NCBI GenBank assembly: GCA_012513605.1 | Contig: JAAZBV010000097.1 | Location: 1 to 46,191, forward strand | DNA from: Desulfatiglans sp. | Lineage (GTDB): Bacteria > Desulfobacterota > DSM-4660 > Desulfatiglandales > HGW-15 | Length of the DNA stretch: 46,191 nucleotides | Direction of reading: 5' to 3' | Shown here: positions 16,900 through 25,078 of the stretch, piece by piece | How the letters are laid out: each line of letters begins with the position of its first letter | Position numbering within the stretch: position 1 is the stretch's first letter | Translations under genes and position numbers: made by a program | The notes under the pieces: model-generated | What the model was told of the DNA's origin: nothing | Database searches by the model: none | What the model saw: only the letters and a program-made list of their open reading frames with translations

Positions 16900-17150
16900 T
16901 AGCCAAAGGAAAGTAAGAACTGATTAAAGCTGGTAGTTGGTGAAGGTGCCCGAACCCAACCTTGGTTGAAAAGATACCGTTTTCGTAGATGGGGCTCCTT
17001 CATCACCGGTTAAACAAAGCCAGAGGGCGTATGTAGTATTAGGTGCTCGATTAATCGACACGGATAGAAGGTTGTTATAATCTCATAAGAGATTTATACC
17101 TTAAAAGAACCGGGCCAATGAACCAATAAAAGTCAGTGTTTTTACAATTT
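16900..17150 (+). ncRNA. Candidate bridge/seekRNA region of the IS110 element
   Basis: Noncoding segment after the transposase with several stems: GGTGAAGG (16939-16946) with CCTTCATCACC (16997-17007, small bulge), a self-complementary TCGATTAATCGA (17047-17058), and AATCTC-ATAA-GAGATT (17079-17094). IS1111-like members encode the guide RNA in this position. Ends and guide loops cannot be assigned without comparing the flanks to related copies. Confidence 0.5.
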
Positions 17151-17160
17151 AAGTGTTTTT

Positions 17161-17216
17161 GTAGGTCATTTAATCAGTAGCAATTACTAGTAATTGCTAC
17201 TGATTAAATGACCTAC
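17161..17216. repeat. Perfect 56-bp palindrome
   Basis: Positions 17161-17188 (beginning GTAGGTCATTTAATCAG) are followed without spacer by the exact reverse complement, 17189-17216. All 28 base pairs match. It lies at the probable right end of the IS110 element. It could form a cruciform, be the element end, or be the target hairpin. Perfect palindromes this long are usually unstable, which suggests recent formation. Confidence 0.85.
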
Positions 17217-17278
17217 CGCTAGAGGTGTGATTAAAATAATAATTTATACTAATTTGGCTTGACAAGTGGTCCCATAGA

Positions 17279-17407
17279 AGGTTGGGTTAAGCGCAGCAAC
17301 CCAACAAATTCCCGGGGGCTTTTTAAAGCAAGTTCCATATACAATTTAAAAAAATCCTTTCTATTTTGAGCCATCAATTAAAAGGAAGTTGGGTTTTAAC
17401 CCAACCT
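17279..17407. repeat. BIME-like repeat, copy 1
   Basis: A 129-bp element framed by AGGTTGGGTTAA (left) and AACCCAACCT (right). The left hairpin is GTTGGGTT-aagcgcagc-AACCCAAC; the right is GTTGGGTTTTAACCCAAC. The copy at 19156-19282 is about 80 percent identical by eye. The lone hairpin at 1044 has the same loop. Such paired hairpins are typically mobilised by RAYT transposases like those at 44830 and 45917. Confidence 0.75.
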
Positions 17408-17458
17408 TTGCTTGTCTGGTCCCCATAGCGTTTGTTTAAACAAAACCATCGTCAGCTA

Positions 17459-18253
17459 TTAATAATTTACAGGCCAATCTGAGCGTGTTGCATTTTCTGG
17501 GACAGCATAGTTGAAATCATCCTTGCTTAATTCAGGTGATGTGATTTCTGTATATTCTTCAACTTCTGGAAAAAGGTCGTGTAATATTCCTTTCTCATAT
17601 TCTTCAATCATACGTTTCTTTACTTCGTTTGAAAATGTGGTGCTATGCATAATCACTTTTAACCTATCAAACTCCCAATAATATTTTCTGATCAGATAAC
17701 TCGTTTTTGAGACCCACATGACTTCTCTTTTGGTAAGCTCCGATGTTCCGCTTATGACATAACAATCCTCTCCCCCTGTCTTTTCACTCTTTTCCACCTT
17801 TAAATCTTTCAACCATGCAAAAGGGTCCTCATTCCCTTTAAAAATTGACAGTAAGAGCGGTACCATTTTAGTAGGCCCTTCGGTTTTAGAACATTGTTTC
17901 AGAGTTATTTCGTCACTCGGCATTTTATTTAAAACCTTAACGAACGAAAAGTATAGATATGGTTGGGTTCCATCGCTCCAGCTTACATAATCCTTATTTT
18001 TTTCAGGCGGCATTCTCTTTCTTGACCATGAGATCAGGTACATATTTGGCTCCTTAAAGAGAATAGTAAATGGGATTTTATTTTTTTCATTGTAAAATTC
18101 ATGACGATCTCCCTTAACCTTGTATGTCTTCATGGATTTGTATGTGGCGGCAACCTTTTTAAGTATTTCATCAGCGGAAGGGGCGTCAGCATAAGCATTT
18201 GTACACAGAAATAACATTGTAATGATGATTGCTACAGTTTTTATTTTATTCAT
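17459..18253 (-). CDS. LolA-like exported protein, paralogue 3
   Basis: This 264-residue protein has the same layout as the copies at 12364, 13294 and 18316: signal peptide ending NAYADAPSA, SMKTYKVKG strand, KEPNMYLISW, the WLKDLKVEKSEKTGGEDCYVISG motif with the conserved cysteine, and TSPELSKDDF before the C-terminal RSDWPVNY. It is the most diverged in the strand after SMKTYK. The IS110 element separates it from paralogues 1 and 2. An AAGGAAAAC-type ribosome-binding site precedes the start. Likely periplasmic, ligand unknown. Confidence 0.75.
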   Translation of the reverse strand: MNKIKTVAIIITMLFLCTNAYADAPSADEILKKVAATYKSMKTYKVKGDRHEFYNEKNKIPFTILFKEPNMYLISWSRKRMPPEKNKDYVSWSDGTQPYLYFSFVKVLNKMPSDEITLKQCSKTEGPTKMVPLLLSIFKGNEDPFAWLKDLKVEKSEKTGGEDCYVISGTSELTKREVMWVSKTSYLIRKYYWEFDRLKVIMHSTTFSNEVKKRMIEEYEKGILHDLFPEVEEYTEITSPELSKDDFNYAVPENATRSDWPVNY

Positions 18254-18315
18254 GTCTGTTTTCCTTTTAAATCTAGCAACACCCTGTTTTAAACCGACCT
18301 TTTCGGGATTATTCT

Positions 18316-19125
18316 CTAATCATCAGGCCAGATTTCTCTTATCTCTGTGCCTTTGGGTACAGTATACTTAAAATCCTCCTTGCTCAATTCGGGAGATGAG
18401 ATTTCTGTATATACTTCAGTGTAAAAGCCTGACGTCTTTCTACGCTTGTACTCTTCCAAATAATATTTTTCTTTTTCTATTTGTTCATCAGTAATTCCAG
18501 GCCAGCGTCTGCCTCCTTCAGGGGGTTCTGTAGAACGCATATATTTTATTATATGGTAGCTAGTCTTTGAGATCCAAATGTTTACGATTTTCGATTCCGC
18601 CGATGATCCGCTTATCATATAGCAATCATCTTCTCCGATCTTTTCTACCTTTTCGACTCTTGGATTTATTAACTCCAAAGAGGGAATATTAAAATGTTTT
18701 AAATTTGATAAAAAATGTAATGGGATAAGGTGTACAGGCGCTCCTACTTGTAAACCTTTTCTTAAGGCAATGTCATCAGTCGTTATTTTATATAAACTAT
18801 ATCCACCATATAAATAGGGTTGACTCCCATCACTCCACAACACTTTTATATTATGGCCTGATGGAAGGTTCAATACGGTCCAGGTCATGAGGTACATATT
18901 GGGCTTCTTCAAGAGAATCGTGAATGTAGACTCCCCACCGCTTCCTGTTCCCATTGTAGACTTTTCGAATGAGGATCTCGTTCCTTTGCACTTGTATGTC
19001 TTCATGGATTCGTAAGTGGCTGCAACCTTATTCAGTATTTCCTTTACAGAAGGATTCTCAGCATAAGCATTTGCACACAGAATGAACATCGTAATGAAGC
19101 ATATTACAATTTTTATTTTAATCAT
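18316..19125 (-). CDS. LolA-like exported protein, paralogue 4
   Basis: This protein is about 269 residues when started at the ATG at 19125. That start is preferred over one 78 bp upstream because the signal peptide (MIKIKIVICFITMFILCANAYA) begins there and an AAGGTG ribosome-binding site fits; the upstream extension translates the BIME-like repeat. It shares SMKTYKCKGTRSS, KKPNMYLMTW, RVEKVEKIGEDDCYMISG and SSPELSKEDFKYTVP with the other copies, and ends IWPDD. Ends 62 bp before paralogue 3 across the repeated intergenic spacer. Confidence 0.75.
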   Translation of the reverse strand: MIKIKIVICFITMFILCANAYAENPSVKEILNKVAATYESMKTYKCKGTRSSFEKSTMGTGSGGESTFTILLKKPNMYLMTWTVLNLPSGHNIKVLWSDGSQPYLYGGYSLYKITTDDIALRKGLQVGAPVHLIPLHFLSNLKHFNIPSLELINPRVEKVEKIGEDDCYMISGSSAESKIVNIWISKTSYHIIKYMRSTEPPEGGRRWPGITDEQIEKEKYYLEEYKRRKTSGFYTEVYTEISSPELSKEDFKYTVPKGTEIREIWPDD

Positions 19126-19155
19126 GGATTTCACCTTTCCACTTGACCACAGTCT

Positions 19156-19282
19156 GTAGGTTGGGTTAAGCGAAGCAACCCAACAAATTCCTTTTTCAAC
19201 CAAGTCCCCATATACAATTAAAAGAAATCCTTTCCATTATCAGCCTTCAATTGAAAGGAAGTTGGGTTTTAACCCAACCTAC
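19156..19282. repeat. BIME-like repeat, copy 2
   Basis: A 127-bp element with 12-bp terminal inverted repeats GTAGGTTGGGTT / AACCCAACCTAC and internal sequence matching 17279-17407. It occupies much of the 323-bp gap between the TonB-C/TPR gene and paralogue 4. The rest of that gap shows no gene. Confidence 0.8.
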
Positions 19283-19448
19283 CATCTTTCCAGTATTAAC
19301 CAACGCAGAGCGTTGCGAAAAAGAGGTGCGCACGGACCATGGGCACCAGAGAAAACATAATTGGGAGAGGAGGGTATACAATCACACCTCTCCCTTCTCC
19401 TCAAGAGGGAGGGATGCTGCGGAGAAACTTTCATCTGAATTTAATATA

Positions 19449-20426
19449 TTAATTTCCAGCCACATCAGCACTGCATTTACCGGCTTTTTGGGCTAGTTCC
19501 AATCCCCGGCAGTCGCCCAGATTACAGGCCTTTTTAAGATCAAGGCACATGTTTTCTGAGTCATTCAGTTTATTATAAGCAACTGCCCTGTTGTTATAGG
19601 CCTGCAAATAGTTCTTATCCAGCTCAATGACCTTTGTATAGTCTGCGATTGCTTCAATGTATTTTTCCAAGTTCCTGAAGGCATTGCCCCTTTCAAAATA
19701 TGCCTCCAGCATTTCAGGCTCTATTTTAATTGCACGATCGAAATCTTTTATAGCTGTATTATAATCCTTCAGAGCATTGAAGACCTCACCTCTCAGTTTG
19801 TAGTTAAGTGCAGTTTTTCCAGATTTTTTTATAGCCATATCAAAGTCCACAATTGCCTTTTCATATTCCTTCAAATACATATATGCCATACCCCTTCCGG
19901 AATATCCGGGGCCGTATTTTTTACTGATTTTTATTGCTTCATCGAATGCCTTAACAGCATTGTCATATTCTCCGACCTTAAGAAATTTCAAACCCTTTTG
20001 GGCTGCTTGATAAACATCGTATGGTGTGTTAACACCTGGCAAGACAAACATAATAGGCAATTTAGCAATACAGTCGACAGGTTCCCCATTTTTGGTAGCA
20101 GGCGTAAATCTATAATTTTTAACAGCCCCTATAGCTGAAGCCTCAAAAATACCTTCGGGCACAGCCTCAATTATCTCCGGGTTGCTTACCCGTCCATCTT
20201 TTGTAACAATAAATTTTAAAATAACACGTCCTTCTGTTAATATCAGCCCGTCAATCGTCTTTTTTTTAGGATAAATTGGCGGGATTGCTTTAGTAACCCT
20301 GGGAGGTGTATCTACCTCACTAAGCTTAAAAGCCTTTTCTTCAGAATTCGAATCATCAGATGCATAGGATAAAGTATACATAAGAGATGCAAAAAGAATC
20401 AGCACAATCGATGAGTTTTTTTTCAT
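19449..20426 (-). CDS. Exported TonB C-terminal domain protein with TPR repeats
   Basis: This 325-residue protein has an N-terminal hydrophobic signal (residues 4-22). Residues about 38-115 read as a TonB C-terminal domain: PRVTKAIPPIYPKKK, GRVILKFIVTKDGRVSNPEIIEA and the AVKNYRFTPATKNGEPV motif. Residues about 120-310 contain four or five TPR units (YDNAVKAFDEAIKISKKYGP, YEKAIVDFDMAIKKSG and so on). TonB-C normally contacts outer-membrane receptors, but here no ExbBD-type energising segment is seen, so it may be a structural or scaffold protein. It lies 59 bp downstream of the beta-domain/TPR gene and is probably co-transcribed. Confidence 0.78.
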   Translation of the reverse strand: MKKNSSIVLILFASLMYTLSYASDDSNSEEKAFKLSEVDTPPRVTKAIPPIYPKKKTIDGLILTEGRVILKFIVTKDGRVSNPEIIEAVPEGIFEASAIGAVKNYRFTPATKNGEPVDCIAKLPIMFVLPGVNTPYDVYQAAQKGLKFLKVGEYDNAVKAFDEAIKISKKYGPGYSGRGMAYMYLKEYEKAIVDFDMAIKKSGKTALNYKLRGEVFNALKDYNTAIKDFDRAIKIEPEMLEAYFERGNAFRNLEKYIEAIADYTKVIELDKNYLQAYNNRAVAYNKLNDSENMCLDLKKACNLGDCRGLELAQKAGKCSADVAGN

Positions 20427-20485
20427 AATATCTTCTCCAGGTTAAATAGTAAGTTACTGTTGAATTGAAATACAAATGCAGCATG

Positions 20486-22261
20486 TTAATAAATATCCGT
20501 CCACGGAATATCTCTTTTGTATGATTCAAACCGTTTTTCATACTCCTCCAGATTATACGACTTACCTTCTTCTTTTAATAACTGAATAGCCTTTTCCTGA
20601 CTTTTTAACGCCATATCAAAATCTCCGGCCTCAGCATAGGCTGCAGCCAGCGTATCAAACATTTGCGATTCAGGATCAAGATCATCTGGCTTTTTTGCGA
20701 GCTCTATTGCTTTTTTTGCATACTCTACAGACTTTTTACCGTCGCGATATTTCTTATCGATGCATGTAGCAAGCAGCCAGGCCAGACTGTTATATGCTGC
20801 TGCATAGTTGTTATCCAGCCTTATGGCTTTTAGATGCTCTTTAATAGCGAAATCATACTGTTTTTTCATATAATAAACAGACCCTCTTCTATGGTAATAC
20901 ATTGAAGAAGGATTTAACTCTATCGCCTTATTTATATCAGCAAGGGCAAGATCATATTCCTTTTGTTGTTTGTATAACTCTGCTCTATGAAAATAGCTGG
21001 AATGAATGTGGGGATTTAGTTCCATTGCCTTCCCATAGTCAGCAAGGGCAAGATGGTCTTCCTTTTGTTTTTTATATCTGTCATTTATATTGCTGTTTTT
21101 GATCTCTTCACTCATGGCCAGTTTTATTGATAACATGTCTATATCATCTCCGCCAGTATCCTTTATCTTTTTTGCTATTACATCTTCAAACTGGTTAAAT
21201 GGCCCACCCTCAAAATGGATCTCGTTACCTACTACCTTGCCTACCCATGGAATTCTAAAAAGATTGGGGCCAATTTTTTTTGTTAGGGAAAATGAGACTG
21301 TGTCGCCGCTGATCCTTGCGTCAGGGGGAATCATTATGTTTGAGTTTAGAGGAGGCATTCTAACCAGCCCGGTAAGAGACATTCCAATAGCTTTTAAAGA
21401 CAAGGTGATCTGCTGGCCATTTGCCTCCATAATCCATGTTCCTGAAGGTTTTACTGTTGGAGGCAAATGAATTTCATCGTTTACCTGGTCCTTTTTAGCA
21501 GGCACAACTTTTTTCGCTGTAAATTTAAAAGTGTTAGCTGGAACCCTGGCTGTAAATTGTATTTTATCGCCGACAATGGTCCCCTCCCATTCAGTCCTTT
21601 GTCTGATTAGCGTATTAGGAGGGCAATAAAAATAGATTTTATTATCTTTAATTTTACCACCCCGTATTTTATTTTGAGTAGATTCCATGGGGCTGACAGT
21701 TCCTGTAAGTTTGTTCCCTTTAACCTTGAAATCCATTGACATCACACCATTCAGGTAATTTGCAGTCCATTTCCCGGCTATATGTTTGTTGGGGCCTTCA
21801 GACTCCTGCACTGCTTGTTCTTCTTCCAGGTCTGATTTCATTTTTTTGGCTGTGAATTTAACAGGTCTGCCATTATTCACTGATATAAAGCTAAAATGGA
21901 TTTTATCTTTTTTGATTACCCCTTCAAAGGGTATTTCAATTATACTGGAATTCTCTTGACGTATTGTATAAAAGGTTATTTTGTTACCTTCAATCTTTCC
22001 ATCTTTGATTCCGCCCACGGCCCTCACTGTTCCACTTACTGATGATCCTTTAACTTGGAGTTCAAGATAAATATCACCAAGCGGTACTTTACCTTTCCAT
22101 GTTCCTGACAAATGGTCATAGGAACCGGGGGCATTCTGAGCCTTTTCCTGTTTTGATATATTTACAGATGTGCCGGAGATATCGGATGCTTTTAAAGGTG
22201 TTGATATGCCAAGAACAAGACAAATGCAGAATAATGCTTTCAGATATTTATGTGATTTCAT
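20486..22261 (-). CDS. Exported protein with three beta-repeat domains and TPR repeats
   Basis: The 591-residue protein has a signal peptide (to about residue 26) and three copies of the beta domain seen singly at 8715 and 14224, at about 50-135, 163-250 and 272-370. Each copy begins (S/A)G(T/K)W, has G(S/N/M)xx(S/T)G(T/L)V, then IxGxK(I/V) and an (E/V)GxIxxDxIxF ending. From about 400 to 560 there are three or four TPR units (DYGKAMELNPHIH, DLALADINKAIELNP, DFAIKEHLKAIRLDNNY). The architecture suggests a periplasmic scaffold or ligand sensor; it lies directly downstream of the BlaR1-like gene. Function unknown. Confidence 0.7.
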   Translation of the reverse strand: MKSHKYLKALFCICLVLGISTPLKASDISGTSVNISKQEKAQNAPGSYDHLSGTWKGKVPLGDIYLELQVKGSSVSGTVRAVGGIKDGKIEGNKITFYTIRQENSSIIEIPFEGVIKKDKIHFSFISVNNGRPVKFTAKKMKSDLEEEQAVQESEGPNKHIAGKWTANYLNGVMSMDFKVKGNKLTGTVSPMESTQNKIRGGKIKDNKIYFYCPPNTLIRQRTEWEGTIVGDKIQFTARVPANTFKFTAKKVVPAKKDQVNDEIHLPPTVKPSGTWIMEANGQQITLSLKAIGMSLTGLVRMPPLNSNIMIPPDARISGDTVSFSLTKKIGPNLFRIPWVGKVVGNEIHFEGGPFNQFEDVIAKKIKDTGGDDIDMLSIKLAMSEEIKNSNINDRYKKQKEDHLALADYGKAMELNPHIHSSYFHRAELYKQQKEYDLALADINKAIELNPSSMYYHRRGSVYYMKKQYDFAIKEHLKAIRLDNNYAAAYNSLAWLLATCIDKKYRDGKKSVEYAKKAIELAKKPDDLDPESQMFDTLAAAYAEAGDFDMALKSQEKAIQLLKEEGKSYNLEEYEKRFESYKRDIPWTDIY

Positions 22262-22387
22262 TCAGACCCTCCGAATAATGTTATTTTATCCAATCTCAAA
22301 TCTAAATACTGTGTTACTACCCCTAATCAATGTTTTGCCTCTTGCTTGCGTTTATGCACCTCAATTTTGAATTTCAACCCCTGCTGT

Positions 22388-23968
22388 CTACATTCCAACC
22401 TTAAAGCTCCTGACATACTTTTCAAATGTTTGAAGATTTTCATTGAAGGTATCCTTTTGACTGGCATAACGAAACCGGTAAAAAGATTTCTCATCATGAA
22501 TAATATATACCGTCTCTTTTTTGTTGTTGAAATTAAACACGAATTCATATGTGGCATAATATGCCTCATGGCCGTCTAAGGTTGTTTTTCCACTCGATTC
22601 AATTTTAAAATCTTTATAGTGGTATTTATCCCGCATCCCCTCACTCCAGGTCCTGAAAAAGTCTTCTGCGCTCATCCATTGGCTTCCTTCAGTGGCAGGA
22701 ATGCCAGCCACATATATCATTGTATTTTTATCCGGAAGAACAAAAAGGAAATCGTTAAATGGCACTTCAGGTCTTTCCTGCCATCCTTCTCCTGGAGAGG
22801 GATCAATAGTGTAATTGATATTCGCTTTTTGACTCTCTTTAGAGTATTCAATTCTTCCGGAATCATCCCTTTCCTTAAAACATATCCTCATTCCAAGTCC
22901 GAAGTAAGATATAAGGATTAATATTGTCAAAGAGAAAAGCATAAAGGATGGTTTGATCAGCGTGCTTAAATCCCGATCTATCTTTAATAGTTCCCGCACC
23001 CTGTGCTCAAGAGTTTTTTTAGAAAGAGACATACCTGCGGCAGCAGGCATAGTGGAAAAAAGGCATGTCTTTTCCACAAGATTAAGCAGGGTGGCTGCAT
23101 ATTTTTTGGGGCTTTGTAATACATTGATAGCGTAATTATCACAAACATCTTCCCTGGAGTCGGAGTATTCCGAATTGAGCCGGTAAATAATCGGATTCCA
23201 CCAGAAAACCGAGGAGAGAAGGTGCTGGAAAAACCCTGTAAAATTATCACCATGAAAAATATGGGCAAGTTCATGTAAAAGGATGCTTTTTAATTCATCA
23301 TCTGCAATGTATTCGACTTCCATTGGAAGGATCATTACCGGCTTGATAATCCCAACTGTTACAGGCGATGAAAGTGAAGAAGAAAAAAATATTTCAGGCA
23401 TGGGCCTGTTTTTAAATACATGCATTATGGTGCTGTAGACCTTTTTCAGCCTCTCCCTGTCATCAGTCTTAAGATTATGCATATAGCCTTTTAAAAAGGA
23501 GAGCTTAAACCCCAGGCGCAGAATAAAGGCTATAAATCCGGCGATCCAGAATGCCCCGAATATGTTGACTACCTGGATAATCCAGTAACCTTTAATAAAA
23601 GATAGGTAGTTTTCATTATAAGTATTTTTATACGTTTTAGATTGGCTGCTGTCTTTTACAGGTATTGCCTCAGGTTTTTGTGCAGTATGCGAATAAGGCT
23701 CCTCATATTGTTGTTTATATGGTTGGTTAAGTTCTATGGTTGGTTGAAACCAGGCGATCCGGTTAATGTTAAACATGAGAGTCATAACAGGAATGATCGC
23801 AATGGAGATCAATACGGCAAGATATCCAGCACTCCGGGCAGGCGCAGATCTTGGTCTCCATATCTTCATGATTATCCAGCCAGCCAGGGAGACTGTTATT
23901 ATCTGGATTACAAGATTAAAGATCAGCTCTGCTGATCTGATATTTGTAACAAGAGAATGTAGATCCAT
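22388..23968 (-). CDS. BlaR1-like M56 zinc metalloprotease with atypical sensor domain
   Basis: This 526-residue protein has an N-terminal helical membrane region (about 15-70), a long polar loop, another membrane pair at 127-160, and the gluzincin-like HELAH motif at 232-236 with Glu273 as likely third zinc ligand. A further hydrophobic helix at about 338-360 is followed by an extracytoplasmic domain of about 130 residues. That domain ends in EKYVRSFK and resembles PsbP/DcrB-like folds, and it lacks the SXXK penicillin-binding domain of true BlaR1. In BlaR1, ligand binding outside activates the protease, which then inactivates BlaI. It is 3 bp downstream of the BlaI-like repressor gene. Confidence 0.85.
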   Translation of the reverse strand: MDLHSLVTNIRSAELIFNLVIQIITVSLAGWIIMKIWRPRSAPARSAGYLAVLISIAIIPVMTLMFNINRIAWFQPTIELNQPYKQQYEEPYSHTAQKPEAIPVKDSSQSKTYKNTYNENYLSFIKGYWIIQVVNIFGAFWIAGFIAFILRLGFKLSFLKGYMHNLKTDDRERLKKVYSTIMHVFKNRPMPEIFFSSSLSSPVTVGIIKPVMILPMEVEYIADDELKSILLHELAHIFHGDNFTGFFQHLLSSVFWWNPIIYRLNSEYSDSREDVCDNYAINVLQSPKKYAATLLNLVEKTCLFSTMPAAAGMSLSKKTLEHRVRELLKIDRDLSTLIKPSFMLFSLTILILISYFGLGMRICFKERDDSGRIEYSKESQKANINYTIDPSPGEGWQERPEVPFNDFLFVLPDKNTMIYVAGIPATEGSQWMSAEDFFRTWSEGMRDKYHYKDFKIESSGKTTLDGHEAYYATYEFVFNFNNKKETVYIIHDEKSFYRFRYASQKDTFNENLQTFEKYVRSFKVGM

Positions 23969-23971
23969 AAT

Positions 23972-24358
23972 CTATTTCCCTTCATAGTCATCTAAAATCT
24001 TTCTTATTCGTTTTATCTCATCCTTTGTAACATCAGAACCATGAAACAGCGCCTTTACAAGGTTAGCGTAAGAGCCGTCAAATATCCTCTTTTTAATATC
24101 ACCTGTGATTTCGCGCGCCACATCTTCCTTTTCACGGGTAGCCTCATACAAAAAGTTTCTTCCATCTTCATGATGTTTAAGCCACCCCTTTTCTTCAAGA
24201 CGCTTCATCTGCACCTGAATGGTGGTTCTTTTTAGATCGCGGTTATGCAGGGAGTTGACTGCATCAAGCACCTCATTAATGGTCACCTGCCCTCTGTCCC
24301 ACACTATCTTCATAATCTCAAATTCAGGGTCTGTGAGTTTTGGTAAATTATAAGACAT
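23972..24358 (-). CDS. blaI: BlaI/MecI/CopY-family repressor
   Basis: This 128-residue protein is a full-length member of the BlaI/MecI penicillinase repressor family: a winged helix with LTDPEFEIMKIVWDRG at residues 6-21, the recognition region LKRTTIQVQMKRLEEKGWLKHHEDG, then a helical dimerisation tail (EDVAREITGDIKKRIFDGSY) ending in DDYEGK. It represses its own operon by binding dyads of the TACA/TGTA type. Two matching dyads lie upstream, one inside the promoter spacer. It is immediately upstream of the BlaR1-like protease gene, the classical two-gene signal switch. An AAAGGAT ribosome-binding site precedes the ATG. Confidence 0.9.
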   Translation of the reverse strand: MSYNLPKLTDPEFEIMKIVWDRGQVTINEVLDAVNSLHNRDLKRTTIQVQMKRLEEKGWLKHHEDGRNFLYEATREKEDVAREITGDIKKRIFDGSYANLVKALFHGSDVTKDEIKRIRKILDDYEGK

Positions 24359-24423
24359 GGGTTGGTATCCTTTCGCGATGATTTTCAGGCTTTGTAAAGT
24401 CTTTTCTTTATATGGACATTAAA

Positions 24424-24467
24424 ACGACAAGTGTAGTCACATTACAACGACACGTGTCGTCTGTCAA
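24424..24467 (-). promoter_or_regulatory. blaI promoter with two BlaI-type operators
   Basis: Minus strand TTGACA (24467-24462), 17 nt, TAATGT (24444-24439) is a good sigma70 promoter. A perfect dyad ACGACACGTGTCGT fills the spacer (24447-24460), and an imperfect one, ACGACAAGTGTAGT, lies over the predicted start of transcription (24424-24437). Centres are 23 bp apart, about two helical turns. This fits cooperative autorepression of blaI-blaR1. Confidence 0.8.
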
Positions 24468-24621
24468 GCATGTTATTTAGTGTTTATCTAAATATTTTCG
24501 TTTTTTGATGTGAGCTGTCAGCGCCCAGCATTCAGCAAAAGGAATTCAAAACAAAAAATTAGTTGATCCCCCCGGGGCGGATCAAAGCCTAATGTTGTTG
24601 AATGAAGATTAATAATACGTC

Positions 24622-24906
24622 ATTCCCGCGAAAGCGCATTGCTGTCAAGTTAACAAAAATATAGTACCAAAACATATTACTGGTAAGGGATATAAGATAA
24701 AGATCCCTGAGAAAAACAGCTATTCATATTTCAAAACGATAGACCATTTCTCACACAAAGTCACAAAGCTCACAAAGTTAAGAAACAAAAAAAGATTATG
24801 TAAAAAACGTTTGACTTTCTTAGTGTTCTTTGCGCCTCTGTGTGAGATATTGCTTTAGGTTTTTGCTTTTCGCCTTAGCTTGAAGATAATGCGCGAAGGC
24901 GGGAAT
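24622..24906 (-). repeat. 285-bp MITE-like repeat, inverted copy
   Basis: The reverse complement matches 44461-44745 across the full 285 bp, about 85 percent identical by eye. Outer ends are imperfect inverted repeats (ATTCCCGC...GCGCATT...GTCAAG), and an internal inverted pair (CTCACACAGAGG with CTTTGTGTGAG) is present. There is no coding capacity. The rest of 24470-25078 contains shorter hairpin repeats, such as one at about 24936-24984, and no gene. Confidence 0.85.
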
Positions 24907-25078
24907 CTATTTGTTTTTATTTTCAAATACAAAAAGTGGATCCCCGCCAAAGTTTATCCCGTGCTTGATACAGGGCGGGAATGACGATTAAGCCAAAATG
25001 CCTGTGCGAAAAGAAATCCTCTTCAGAGTAACCCTGTTTACCACAGTCGGCTATCTCCTATATCTTCCAAGATGAACA

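Larger units (their letters stand above)
15660..17220 (+). mobile_element. IS110-family insertion sequence (ends not resolved)
   Basis: An IS110-type transposase gene is followed by about 330 bp of structured noncoding DNA (16885-17216). IS110 elements generate no terminal inverted repeats of the usual kind and often no target duplication, so exact ends cannot be placed; the element must lie between 15643 and 17458. The long 3' segment points to the group that encodes its bridge/seekRNA in the right end (IS1111-like), while the 5' leader is short (about 100 bp). It interrupts the LolA-like gene array. Confidence 0.7.

Noticed and set aside
17161-17216. The palindrome as a simple transcription terminator
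   Set aside because: It is 28 perfect pairs, A+T-rich, with no loop and no T-run; terminator hairpins are shorter and G+C-rich.
22262-22387. Further BlaI-type operator before the beta-domain/TPR gene
   Set aside because: No ACGACA/TGTCGT dyad is present in this gap; that gene may depend on transcription from the blaI promoter or have its own unrecognised promoter.
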